Assembly (NCBI RefSeq): GCF_000226115.1
Contig: NC_016458.1
Span: 7,350,001-7,414,000, forward strand
DNA from: Thermothielavioides terrestris NRRL 8126
Lineage: Eukaryota; Ascomycota; Sordariomycetes; Sordariales; Chaetomiaceae
Direction of reading: 5' to 3'
Length of the DNA stretch: 64,000 nt
The position numbers and the translations under genes are program-made. This document shows, one piece after another, positions 11,350 to 24,560 of this stretch (position 1 is the stretch's first letter; every line of letters starts with the position of its first letter). The notes beneath the pieces were generated by a model, which had not been told where the DNA came from, made no database searches, and saw only the letters and a program-made list of their open reading frames with translations.

Positions 11350-14300
11350 AACCCTAGGAGGTTACAATAGATTTAGATATTTATATTAAAATTAATGTAG
11401 TTAGCTTCGAGTTTATAAAGCGGTATTATCTTCCTATAGTAAAGCTCTCTTTGCTATAGACTTATATAGTAAATGCTTAGGTGTCCTAGTTGTATTGAGT
11501 GTTCTCTATACCCCTAGAGCTATTAGACAGAAGAGGTATAATACAGAGGCTCAACGTCTCCTATATAGCTATTGACCACCCTTTAATCGAGGGAGGGTTA
11601 GCTGTTATTCTAGGGATATTTACAATAGTAGAAGAATATATCTTGCTATTTCTAGTAGCTAAAGAATAGTAGTTTATACCTAAGACTATTAAAGTTCGTT
11701 TTAAACGCCTAAAGCGGTTTATTAAAACGTTATACTAAAAGCCCTACATTTACACTCTATTTATATACCCCAATATACTATAAGCTTTATTCTCTAAGGA
11801 GGAGGAGGACAAGGAGATATAGGCGAAACTGTCTTAAGGCAAGGACGAAATCCCTAAAGAGCTTTAAGACTTCGCCAACGTATTAGACCCTACTAAGGCC
11901 AATATTCTACTACTATATTGTAAGACCAATTAAACTATTAAGCTATTGCTAGGCACGATATCGCCAATAGGGCCTATTTATCTATTAGCTTAAAAAGAGT
12001 TGAATATTTTTAAGGAATACCTTTATAAAAACCTAGTAAAAGGGTATATCTGAGAATCTTAGAGCCTAGCTATAAGCCTAGTTTTGTTTATACCTAAAAA
12101 GGATAGTACCTTCTAACTTTATATCGATTACTAAGAGCTTAATAAAATTATAAGGAAGAACCGCTACCTATTGCCCTTGATCTTAGAGATCTTGGACTAT
12201 ATAATTAGTACTAAGTACTTTAGCAAGTTAGATATCAAGGAGGCCTACTATCGAATCTATATCAAAGAGGGGGACGAATAGAAGATAGCCTTTTATACTT
12301 GATATAGCCTATTCAAATACTTGGTTATACCCTTTAGATTAACCAACGCCCTAGTAACCTTCTAAAGTTATATCTATTAGGCATTAGGGCGACTTATAGA
12401 TGATTTCTATATAGCTTTCCTTAATAATGTCCTAATCTTTTTAAAGGACTATAACATTTATACTTCCTATATTTAGCAAGTCCTTAAAAAGCTATAAGCT
12501 ATATAGTTATATTGTAAGCTAATTAAATATTAGTTTTACTAATATAAAGTTAAGTTCCTTAGATACCTAGTGACTTCTAAGGGAATTACTATAGATTTAA
12601 CCTAAGTTCAAACTATAGAAATAGTTAGAGCCTACTATTTACTAGGATATTCAAATCTTCCTTAGGTTCTATAATTTTTACTAGCGGTTTATCTTCTACT
12701 ATTTAGAATTGGCACTGCCTCTAATTACTCTACTAAAAGGACTAGAAAAGGGGAGGAAACCGAGATCCCTCTAATTCACTAGCGAGGAATAAACAGCTTT
12801 TAAGCAACTTAAGTGAGCTTTTATAGAAACGCCAATATTACGCTACTAAAACCTATAGAAGAAAGTAACTATTAAGACCGATACCTCTGACTTCGCTATA
12901 GGAGTAGTCCTATCTTAAGAAGAAGATAATAAGATAAGACGACCTATAGCCTTTTAGTCAACTAAGTTCTCTAGATCGCCTAAGAATTATAGGATATTCG
13001 ACAAAGAAATAATAACGATTATCGAGGCCTTTAAACATTAGCGCTATTATATTGAAGAGAGTAACTTTTTAGTCATTGTCTCCTTTAACTATAATAATCT
13101 ATAGAGCTTTATAAAGTAGATATATCTAAATAGACGTTAAGCTAGATAGTATATATACCTTATAAGGTATAATTTTATTATTAAGCACTAAGTAGGTAAG
13201 CGAAACCTAGCTAATAGGCTATTAAGGAGACCCAACTATAAAGGAGGGTTAGCTTGAAAACGTATAGTATAGTTGCCGACTCTATATAATAAGATAGTCG
13301 GACTCTAGCAAGTGTTTACTAAAGAGAGGCTTCTATATATTCAATCTATTATATAGATAGGTATAGGATACTAGATATCTAATAGCGTAGAGAGCTAATT
13401 ATATATTAGCCCTAAGATAGCTATAAAACGTTAGATAGTCACTACTTAGCCGGTAAAGCAAGGTACTTAAGAGCCCTCTAGTATAGATAAACTTAAAGAA
13501 TTATTTAGTTAAGAGTAAATTATACCTAGAAAGGTCGTAGCTACTTATATATAAGGCGAAGCCTTATATAACTTAGTACCTTTTAAAAAAATAAGAGAGT
13601 TGATTCTAGAGTTGTAGAACTCGGATCTAGTGATATAAAGAATTAAAGACTGCCTATAGACTCTACAATAAAGAACTAACGTTACTCCTAAATAGGAGTT
13701 GGGACCTAATAACGAGCTATTATATCAAGCTAAGCTTTATATCCTTGTCGAGAAGGCTATAAAGCAAAAGCTTCTTAGGCGATACTATAATAATCCCCTA
13801 ATAGGACACTTTGGTTATAACTAAACTAAGGAGTTAGTGTAACGGAAGTACTACTAGCTAGATATCGATAGAGAAGTAAACGAATACTATAATATCTACT
13901 TAATATATTAGTATTAAAAACCGCTGAGATATCGACCTTATAGTAATCTTTAATCGCTACTAATACTAACGTGACTTTAGAGCGAGATTGCTATAGATTT
14001 TATTATAGGTTTTCCTATAGTAGAATAACTAGATAGCGAAAAGGATATAATCTTAGTTGTAGTCGACTAATATATAAAGATAAGTCGATTCTTCCTTATC
14101 TTGACCTCTATTTATAGCTAAGAGTTAGTAGAACTCCTCTATCGAGAGATTAAGCTTAAGTATAAAGTACTTTATAGATACTTTAGCGATCGAGGCTTAG
14201 TCTTTACCTCCTAATTCTAGAGCGATCTTTGCTATTTAAACTAAGTAAACTATAGACTTTTAATAGCATTTTACCTTTAAACCAATAGCTAGACCGAACA

Positions 14301-15080
14301 AATAAACTAAACCTTTATCTAATATCTCTAATATTTCGCCTCTTTAAATCCTATCATTTAGGCAATACTCTTCTCTAAAGCTAAATTCGTTTATAACAAT
14401 TCTATTAATATAACTATTGGCATTACCCCTTTTCGAGAATTTATAGGTTATAACTCTTCGATTTCCTATTATATCGAGAATAATGCTCGATAGAGGAGGG
14501 TACTATACTCCAACGTAGTAGAACGGATTAAGAAGCTTAAAGAGTTGCGCTAATAGCTAGAGCAATACTAAGCCAACGCTATAGCGAGTTAGAAACGGTA
14601 CTACAATAAAAAATATAAGCTAATAGAGTTCTAAAAGGGAGCTCTAGTTAAGTTGTCTACTTAGAATCTAAAATTTAAGACTAGTAAAAAGCTAAAGCCT
14701 TAGTTCGTTGGGCTATTCTAAGTATTAGACTAAGTAGGATTGCTAGTATATTAGTTAGCTTTGCTATATAAGTATATAAAGCTATATAATATATTTCTAA
14801 TAGCTCTATTAGAGCTCTAGTATATATAAACTATAGTCGAAGAAACCTAGATACTAATGCTAGACCTAGAGGATAATAAAGAATAGGAAGTCGAAAAAGT
14901 ATAGGCTAAATAGTGAATCGAAGGTGAAACATTCTTTTAGGTAAAATAGGCAGATTAGCTATTAGAGTACAACTAGTAGGTCTACGAAGACGATATAATA
15001 AACGTATAGTAGATAATCTACTAGTTTTAATGGATATATAAAGCTACTATTAAAAGGAAGCAAAGGGAGGACGCTTAAAA
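11350..15080 (+). mobile_element. RIP-degraded Ty3/gypsy chromovirus pol, near full length
   Basis: The domains follow the order of a chromovirus polyprotein. A protease-like region lies at about 11,380-11,660. The RT is at about 11,990-12,600, with LFIPKKD, NRYLLPLI, KYFSKLDIKEAYYRI and FLNNVLIF; the last stands where YLDDILIF is expected. RNase H is at about 12,860-13,240 (KTDTSDFAIG, IAFxSTKFS, NYxIFDKE). The integrase zinc-binding region is at about 13,760-13,960, and the core at about 13,975-14,560 (AIDFIIGFP, SDRG). A chromodomain-like tail is at about 14,880-15,080. Nearly all stops are TAG/TAA at conserved Gln or Trp codons. The order is protease-RT-RH-IN-chromodomain and the frame is largely colinear. 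LTRs were not identified. Confidence 0.85.
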
Positions 15081-16985
15081 CACGTTAAGCAATATACAAT
15101 ATAGCGATATTAAGTTAGCTTAGTCGTAGCCAAAGACCAATATATACAAATTAATTTATATAGTTATATATAGATAAAACAACTAGACCCTTCCCCTAAA
15201 ACCCTAATTAAACAATTAGAGAACGCTAGGTCAACGACTTATAGAGTAGGCAAATCTATTCTATTAGGTCCAAAGCGTTATTATAGTCGTTAATATCGTT
15301 AGCAATTTGTAGGATTAAGGCTTTAGCGAAGTTGTATTTCGCCTAAGTCTAGGCGAGGTAGCTAGCGTTGTTAAGATATAGGCGATAAGCTCTTTTTAAG
15401 TCCTAGACTTATAAATTATATTAGTACTAAATTGCTATTAACATTTTAGTTACTTAACCTAAAGGACAAACGAAAGCGACTTACCAACAACTAGGATATA
15501 TTGGCTAAGCGCTTAAGATATAGAAAGAGAAAGATATTAAGCTCTATATATTTAACTACTATAGCTTTAAAAGCTAATTGCTAGTCGATAGTAAGCTATT
15601 TATTTAGTATAATACTATAGACATAGCAATAAACCTTGTCTATAGTATAGAATATATTAACTAACTTTTTTAATAAATATATAATACTATAGTGAATATC
15701 GTCTAAAAGAGTAAATTCTTCGTTGTCCTTCTAACTATTAAAGGACTTACAATTAGATAGAACCTAACTTTCCTTAGCCTTATAGAGGAGACGAGCGATA
15801 TATAAACCGATTATTAGATCAGTCAAATCACTGAATATTATACCGATAGCCTAATAGAGTTAATAGGCGAACTACCGCTAAGTATCGGTCCTAAGCTACC
15901 TACCGATATATAAATATTCTTCTTTTTAATGTACTGATCACAACGACTTAAGGAGAACTTAGTATAATAATGTACTTAGGAATAACGAGTATTAATGAGT
16001 TAGATAGAAGATTTTTATATACTATATATAGACATTTAAGGTATAGCGACTTCTTATAGATAGGAAGTATAAGGAACTCCTTAAGATCTATAATAAATTA
16101 GTAGAAAGAAGGCGGTAAGTATAAAACGAGGAGAAACGATAATATATAGATAGTAATGAATATAAGAATATAAGGCGAGTAAATAGAGAAGAAGAGGGCA
16201 CTACGATTAATAAGATAATAATATATAAAGAAAAGAAAATATAAAGTATAGCTACAATAATACAAATTTAAAAGCAAAGAGTAGATAGTCTATATACAAT
16301 AGTAAAATGCAAATTGTTATAAAAAGAGCAAAGTATACTATATACATTGCCCTAGCAACTAGTCTAACCTTATAGAGACACTCTACCGAATTCTAGATAA
16401 AGCTTATAGTTAGGCAAACAACTTATTACTCTTTATACCACTAATCAGCGAGTCTATATAGATAGATAGACCTTTTCTAGAGATTAGACAATATAGTACG
16501 CTATCGACTACAAAGTCTGAACCTAAAAATAGGTTCTATAGAGGGGAGGATAAACTGTTATAGTATATATATAAACCGCTATTAAATAAGAGCTAGCATA
16601 GTTCTAAGACGAAGTAAGTACCTAGAACCTAGAAGCTTATATCTATAATATACGATATAACATATATACTTAAAGCCTAGGAACTATAGCTAAAAAGGTA
16701 GATAGTCGCCTACTAAGGCGAAGGAAGATTTCTAATCCTCTAAGAATTAGCCTCTAATTACAATAGGAGACGTATTTAGACAGTGTCGTCTTAGAAACTG
16801 CAATTACTCGCCTTGGTCACTACTGTGATACTATTGTACTTCTCTGCCTTAAGGCATCTCACTAGTAGCACTCGAAGACTCCTGTTACAAACCGACTTAC
16901 CTAGCAAGTGCTATAGGCGATCTGGGCATAGCGTAGGCGATTAGGTAAGGAACTAGCTTAGTCAGAAAGAAACAAAACTGGCCAC
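15081..16985. other. AT-rich decayed sequence at the left edge of the gene island
   Basis: TA-rich sequence with stops in every frame. On the minus strand at about 15,200-15,420 a coding-like stretch (Lys/Ala/Leu/Asn-rich, helical) can be read through TAG/TAA, but I cannot identify it. Composition changes to GC-rich over about 16,750-17,000. Confidence 0.45.
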
Positions 16986-17755
16986 TCTTGATTTTAGTGC
17001 GTTTTTGAGCGATTCAGCCATTGCGAGTGCCATCAAAAGCCAAAGAGCCAGAGAGTCAAGCAGGGCATACTACAGGAGTGCAGGCGACATAAGAAAAGTA
17101 GAAGGCGGCCGTCAGGGTTAGAGATATATATAGCGATTTGCAATTATTTGCGTCGATTTGACAATTTTCAAACTAACTCAAATTTCACCACTATGCACAC
17201 AATTCAATCCAAATGGAGCTATATATTTGAGTTGTTTGAGTTGTTCGGAGTCTTGGTCTATATGGACCATCCTCTCAAAATTGAACCCATTGTCTCCCGT
17301 GTAAGGAGTGGGGGGGGCGGGGCCACGGAGGACGGCGCCCTCAAGAAGGCGTTGCATGTGTACGCGTGCCCAATGACTTCGAAGACACTGCACAAAATTA
17401 AACTGTCTTCTCAGCCCAGCAGTGTATCTGCCGACTTGGTAGGAACACGGTGCCGCTTTACCGGAGCTTCCAGGTTGTGAACGGAGTTGTCGCCGACAGT
17501 TTGGGTGGGCTTCCTTTTGAGCAATCGTGGACGAATCAGAGAGCGCACCAGCAAGCTCGAAACTCAAGCGCTCATTCAGTTAGCATTGAATGTCACCTGG
17601 AACCTACCACTCCAGACACTGCAGCTTACCTGCGCTCCCGGTCATTGGTACCGCATGTGGATGTCATTAACATGATCACAACCAAAAGACCTTGGAATAG
17701 ACTACTCGGCGCATTCCCGTCAACAACGACATTCGCTTACCAACCTCGAATCGCA
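16986..17755. other. Transition zone and presumed promoter of the FHIT-like gene
   Basis: Base composition shifts from RIP-like to normal. Short open frames exist on both strands (about 17,148-17,567), but they overlap each other and resemble nothing known. A G-rich run lies near 17,310-17,325. An in-frame upstream ATG for the next gene lies near 17,671. Confidence 0.4.
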
Positions 17756-19038
17756 ATGAGGATGAGCAGCTCCTCGCCGTCCGGCCCGGCATCCGCGCAA
17801 AAGCCCATCTACTTCGGTCCCTTTGACGTCACAAACCAAGTCAGCCAGCTCTCTGATCCCATCCACGCCGTTCCTCTCCACCGTCAACATTGTCCCTCCC
17901 GGTTCTATGACCAGGAGGCCCCACACACATTGTGTACTGACATCTCGCCAGGTCTTCCTCACAACACCCCACTCGTTCGCCCTCGTCAACCTCAAGCCGC
18001 TGCTGCCGGGCCACGTCCTCGTCTGCCCGCTGCGCCCACACCGGCGCCTGACTGACCTCTCGCCGGCCGAAATCACCGACCTGTTCCAGGCCGTGCAGCG
18101 CGTCCAGCGCATGCTGGCCCGCCATTACTTCCTGCCCTCCGCCTCCTCCTCATCCTCCTCCAGTTCCAATATCGAGAAGGGGAGGGAGAGCGCGCCGCAA
18201 CCAGCGCCCGAGCCCGAGCTTGAGCTTGGCTCCTTCAATATCGCCCTGCAGGACGGGCCTGAGGCAGGCCAGACCGTTCCCCATGTGCACGTCCGTATGT
18301 ATCATCTTTTTTATTTATTTTTTTATCATTAAATTATTTTCCCCCTTTCCACCGCCACGTTTGTCTGCCTCTCCATCACTATATCCGCCTCACTATCTGT
18401 TTCCCAAGTCCACGTCGACTCCCTTCTCCACCGCTTCATCCAGTCCAAGACGTACTTTGTAGCATTTGCCCTGTTCACCACAATCCCACCCCCTCCCCCA
18501 GCACCTAAAAGGGATGCAGGTTTTTACACCGTTACTACCTTCCCCCCAAGAAGGTAAACAAGAAAATGTGTGAGTACCAGACAGACTAATACAATACAAA
18601 TGCAAAAACAAAACCACAGACATCATCCCCCGCATCCGCGGCACGACCGCCAAGCCAGCCGACACGCCATCAGACCGCATCTACGAGCAGATGGCCGACG
18701 AGGCGGGCAACGTGGGCGGCGCGCTGTGGGACCGCCACCAGCAGCAGCAGCAGCAGGAGCAGGAGGAGGAGCAGCACCAACAGCAGCAGCACCACCAGCC
18801 GCAACAGCAGCACCAGCAGTCCTCCGCCGACGCCGCAGAGGCTCGCCAGGCTGCAGCCGGGGAGGGGATGGGGGCGATGATGGCCGGGCGACCGCGGCCG
18901 GGGGGCAGTTTTCCCAGCATTGAGGACGCGGCGCGGTTGCCGCGCGGGATGGCGGACATGGAGGCGGAGGCGGCGGTGTATCGCGCGGTGTTGGCGGCTA
19001 TGGGGAGGGAGGAGGTTGGGGATGGGGAAGGGGCATAG
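17756..19038 (+). CDS. Bis(5'-adenosyl)-triphosphatase, FHIT/HNT2-like HIT protein
   Basis: Predicted dinucleoside 5',5'''-P1,P3-triphosphate hydrolase (Ap3A to AMP and ADP). Exons: 17,756-17,839, 17,952-18,294 and 18,620-19,038 (281 aa). Family signatures are FGPFDVTNQVFL at the N-terminus, ALVNLKPLLPGHVLV, and the histidine triad HVHVHII at residues 139-145, whose middle His141 is the expected nucleophile. The last His codon of the triad is split by intron 2 (325 nt, donor GTATGT). Intron 1 has the weaker donor GTCAGC, but the join restores a conserved sequence. A long Gln/His/Glu-rich insert (about 18,737-18,820) precedes the C-terminal helix, making the protein much longer than the roughly 150-200 aa norm. 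The start is the ATG before MRMSSSS. An in-frame upstream ATG near 17,671 would add a basic, mitochondrial-presequence-like leader. Confidence 0.85.
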
Positions 19039-19368
19039 TTAGCGGGGACGGGACGGGGATGGATGGGTCGCTTTTGTCATGTCTTGCACGATTGGTGTTA
19101 ACTGGCAGAGCGGCCGCCGATTCATTTGGGCGCTTGTTGTGGCGTCGGCGGATTAGAGGGGTGGTGAGAGCTCGGGCGCTCAGCGAACGCTGCGGGCTTT
19201 TCTCTAATCTTTTGCCTGGGCTAGTATTTACACTTTGCAATATGCAAGCTCATTAGATCAGAACACCGGCCGCCGTCCGCATCGTCGCCCGATTGCCCAC
19301 TCGGGATGAGTGTTCTACCGAACCTCGCACGTGGGAAATCTAAGCTGGCATGCGCAAAACACGAGAGA
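19039..19368. other. Convergent intergenic region
   Basis: 330 bp between the stop codons of the FHIT-like gene (+) and the MFS gene (-). It presumably holds both 3' UTRs. I see no other feature. Confidence 0.5.
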
Positions 19369-21435
19369 CTACGACAACCCGGGCAACAGCTCCTCGTCCT
19401 CTAGCGCGTCCTGCCGCGCGCGGTCTGCGGCGCTGTTGGTGTGCGGAGCCGGTTCGTCCTCGTCTCTCAGATAGACTGGCGCAGCAGTCAGTCAGTGTTC
19501 CGAGATGATTGGTTGCCCGCGGGGGGGGGGGGGGGGGTAGAGGGTTGTTGGGACATACCATGCGGCGTGAGGAAGAAGGATGCAACCACGGTCAACGCCA
19601 GCAGGGCGCTCAGCAGGACGAAGAACGCCTGGGGGAACGACTCCACGGTGGCTGCGTACAGCTCGTTGAAGATGATGGGCGCCAGGATCCTCGCGAGCGA
19701 GTGCAGCAGCCCGATGGCGCCGAGCATCTGGCCGACGCGCTCGGCCGGCACGTGCTTGGTGACGGCAGCCTGGATCGTGGCGGAGGCCAGGCCGCCGAGG
19801 GAGGTGACGGCGGCGCAGGCGACGAAGACCGGGCCGGAGCGCGCAAAGATGTAGCCGACGACGCCGACGGTGTCAGAGAGCAGCGCGACGCGCAGGACCC
19901 AGATGTCGACCTCGTCTGCGCCGCGGTTCTCCTCGACCACCGGCGCGCTCGGCTCGGCCCCGCCCCGCCGCCGCCGCGCGGCCGGCCGCGTGCGGAAGAA
20001 GTAGTTGATGAGCGGCAGGATGCCGACGAGGGTGACGACGCGTACCATGGACGTCATCGAGATGAAGCGCGAGCTCTCGAGGTTGCCCCACTCAAACATG
20101 TACTCGACGTACATGACGATCACGGAGCTGGCACCCATGGCGGCGCCGAGCGTGACCATGTCGGTGAAGGCCAGCACGAGGAAGTTTCGCCGCAGCCGCG
20201 CGCTGCCGGGGCCGGTGGGGAAGAGGATGTCGAGCGGCGCCAGCGGGTTTGCGGTCCGCACGCGGTGGACCAGCCTGCTGATTTGCGTTCCGAGCGGAAT
20301 TCTCGAGAGGAAAGTGTTCGAGCATCCCGGTGCGGGCTCCATGGCGGCCTGTTCGATGGCGTACTTCTCGCGCGCGAGAAGCTGCTGCTTCCTGGACAGA
20401 GATTCGGGCGTGATGAGCGTCATGAAGGAGATGAAGAAGACATGGCAGCCGAGCAGGATGTAGAAGATGGACAGCAGGGAGCCCGTCCACTCAACCAGGT
20501 AGCCGGCAATGAGCGGGCCAATGGCGAGCCCGGTGAACAGGCACGAGTGGAGGTAGCCGATGGCAACTCCTCGTCTCGACGGCGGCGTGCAGTCGCTCGT
20601 GTACGCATGGCTGAGGACGCTTCCGGCAGTGAAGGACCCCGTCAGGCCGTCGAAGAAGGCGCCGAGCAGCAAGACCTGGTAGGGCACCGTTTCGGGAAAC
20701 CTGGCAGCAAAGATGGTGATGATCTCAGCAAGGATGCCGCCAATGGAGCAGACGACCATCAGGCGCTTGCGGCCGTAGCGATCCGACAGGGCGCCGAGCT
20801 TGGGTGCTGTGAGAGAGCTCAGGGTCCCCGTGAGGACGTTGAGGACGAGCGAGAAGGTGGCCACCGACTTCTGCACCTCCGGAATGAAGCACTGGCGGTT
20901 GTTGCCCCCTGGGATAACTGGACTAAAGGTGAAGCCTGGATCTGCGGCCCTCCGGTCGGCAAAGTAGCGCTTGCACACGAGATCGATGATTCTGGGATGC
21001 GGTTAGCAGCAACAACTGCCTGGGTGGACGCAGCGTCTGGCCCATACAGATTCAGCCTTGGCACCACTGCGCCGCCAAAGGCCAGAGTGAAAAGCGCGTA
21101 TGGACCTAGTAGGAACCAGACCTGTGTCGCGGTCAGTCGCCGTTGCCGTCGCCGTCGCCCCGACGCTGGGCTCTGCGACCAATACATACGGATGGCCTTT
21201 TCCACCACGGAAGGCCGCTGAACTCGGCATCCCTCGTCCAGCGGTCGGCGTGATCCGGTTCACACGTCCCGTGGCCGGGGGCGGCGGCCGCGCCTAATAA
21301 CCCGGTCGTCTCGCTCGAGTCGTTGTCGGCCTCATGGCGTAGTGAACGCGCCGGGTGCATGCCATTGATGGAGTCCTCGGCCGTAGTCCAGTTTCGAGAC
21401 GAGTTAAATTCGTCGCTGCCCCTCGCGAACGTCAT
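19369..21435 (-). CDS. Major facilitator superfamily transporter (DHA1/TetA-like, YCR023C-type)
   Basis: Predicted membrane transporter; the substrate is unknown. Minus-strand exons: 21,435-21,190, 21,121-21,048, 20,991-19,559 and 19,475-19,369 (619 aa). After an acidic cytosolic N-terminus (SSETTGLLG) come the TM1 stretch FLLGPYALFTLAFGG and the MFS loop 2-3 signature GALSDRYGRKRLM. More helices follow (GLAIGPLIAGYLV and others), then a polar central loop and a second six-helix half ending FFLTPHG. The last intron (19,558-19,476) is supported by the switch to an acidic tail (DEDEPAPHT, EDEELLPGLS). Without that splice the frame runs into the low-complexity Pro tract made by a G17 run (19,521-19,537). 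An alternative start is Met26 (MHPARSL). Resistance or export is inference only. Confidence 0.85.
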
Positions 21436-22629
21436 GTCTTATACGGCGCTGCAGAACCCTCGTCTCGTCCTGTTGTTATTTGTGGCCCCTCACTTACACA
21501 GTATCCCGCTGTGTGTCGGGCTTGAACTCGGAGGTGGATAATGGGCTGTGGCGGAGGAGAAGCGCCACCGCTTCAAAATAAAATACTTGGGGGTCAATTG
21601 ACTGCGGTCATTGCGATCAAGGTCAGGTGCGAAGCTGGGACCGGACTCCAGAGCATGTGCAGGAGTTAGTGACCCAGACTGTCTGACTTTCTGACTTGGG
21701 CAGCACAGAATCCTCGGGGTGCACAAGCAGCAGCTGTTGGTTGAAGGGTAGGTAAGCGCCAAGGGGGCCACGAATTCACTGTCGCGCTACGAGCGGGACA
21801 CAATGCTTTCCAGTGCAAAGCCGGCCGTGTCTCGAAGCCATTCCTCTTGTAAAGAGGACGAATTGTGATTGACCACGTGCTGAAGGGGTATGTGTCGGGG
21901 AGAGTAAGAGTGACGATAACGACAAGAGGTGGCCGGCGCTGGCACAAGTTGGACTGGTTGTTTGGTCGGGTCCACCCCTATCTCCCCTCTCGGCAGCCAA
22001 AAATGTTGGATATGCTCCGAGCAATGCCAGCGACGTTACACTGCACTATACTAGTTATCAGGTTGGGGGCATCCCACACGTGGCTCAGCCAGTTTGGGCA
22101 CTCCATGGTCCCGCTAGACCCCGGCCCAAGAACCAGCAAGTTGGAAGTCCTGAGCAACTTGAGGTGCCCGTTGCACTCAGGTCACTTTCGTCTTCGATTC
22201 GTCAGTGAAAGCTCCAGAAAACATCCACTACTGCGGTTTACAATGCCCCTGAGTGGAGATACCTGCCTTACCCACCCATTGGGTGCAAAGGAACTAACGC
22301 TTAGCCAGCTGGTTGGGCCAGGCATGGACACGAGGATTTGGAAGTCATGACGCACACCTGCTGCGGTGCGTTGTCGGCAGGGGCTTGCAGCGCCCGGCTG
22401 ACAAATGACGAAACTGCCACTCGCGGCACTTTCCTGCTTTCGCGAATCCCCTGCGCAAGGGACTCGAGCAGCCGTTTGGAACCGATCTCGCTTTCCGATC
22501 ACAAGCCAATTGACCTTGGCGATCGCGTGCTCTTATCTACAACGCCGGAACACGCGCCGACCAGGACAGGTAGTTCACCGTGAACCGTGCTCATCATACA
22601 CGTAAGGTATATATACATATGACCACTGC
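21436..22629. other. Intergenic region, MFS promoter and ferrochelatase 3' side
   Basis: About 1.2 kb of ordinary GC-balanced sequence between two minus-strand genes. It holds the MFS gene promoter and the 3' UTR of the ferrochelatase gene. Short open frames overlap on both strands without family resemblance. Confidence 0.45.
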
Positions 22630-23994
<1,365 letters not shown>

Positions 23995-24560
23995 ACGGGG
24001 ACTCTCGGAGACGGGACGAAAGACGCAAGACCAGTCAAGCTGCGCAATTGGGAACTTCACCCCTACTCTGAAGAGGAACGAAAAATGGGATTTTGCGCTT
24101 GCGCAAGTATGTGCGAAATAATCAATTGACCTCCAAGGTGCGTCTCTAATCCACGGTTGACACCTCTGGAAACAGTGGCGAATGGTCTGGTAGGGAAGGC
24201 CAGATCGCCCGCACTGTCTGCCCCGAGCACTCGGCGGCGTCGGATGCGAGGACCCGACCCTTGCTTTCCATCTTGGCATCTGTCGTGTGACGTGACAGAT
24301 CGGTCGGAGATTTGAGCAAATCACAGTCGAGGAATTGCAATCCTGCCTGGTCTCGTCACGTGCACTGGCGTTTAGGCAGGCGCGTCAGCCTAACATGCCA
24401 TCGCGTCGCATGCATGTCGCTGCCCCGTTTGCCACTTACACGAGCCGCCTACCAACCTTCCTTTCGCACTTGTTTTCGTTTTTCATCGCCACAATCGCCC
24501 CAATTGCGCACAGGACCAAAGAAATCTGTATTGAGGCTCTGGATTAGCAATCTTTGAGCA
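23995..24560. promoter_or_regulatory. Divergent promoter region between HEM15 and KU70
   Basis: 566 bp separate the two start codons, so both promoters must lie here or overlap neighbouring 5' regions. CAAT-like motifs occur near 24,497-24,505. No TATA box stands out on either side. Confidence 0.45.

Noticed and set aside
17148..17567. Two overlapping frames of 110 and 129 codons on opposite strands
   Set aside because: They overlap each other at the RIP border, have no family resemblance, and lie in the promoter of the FHIT-like gene.
19509..21221. 570-codon open frame on the + strand
   Set aside because: It is antisense to the MFS transporter. Composition is Glu/Gly/Arg/Asp-rich as expected from GC-rich shadow frames, and no family resemblance is seen.
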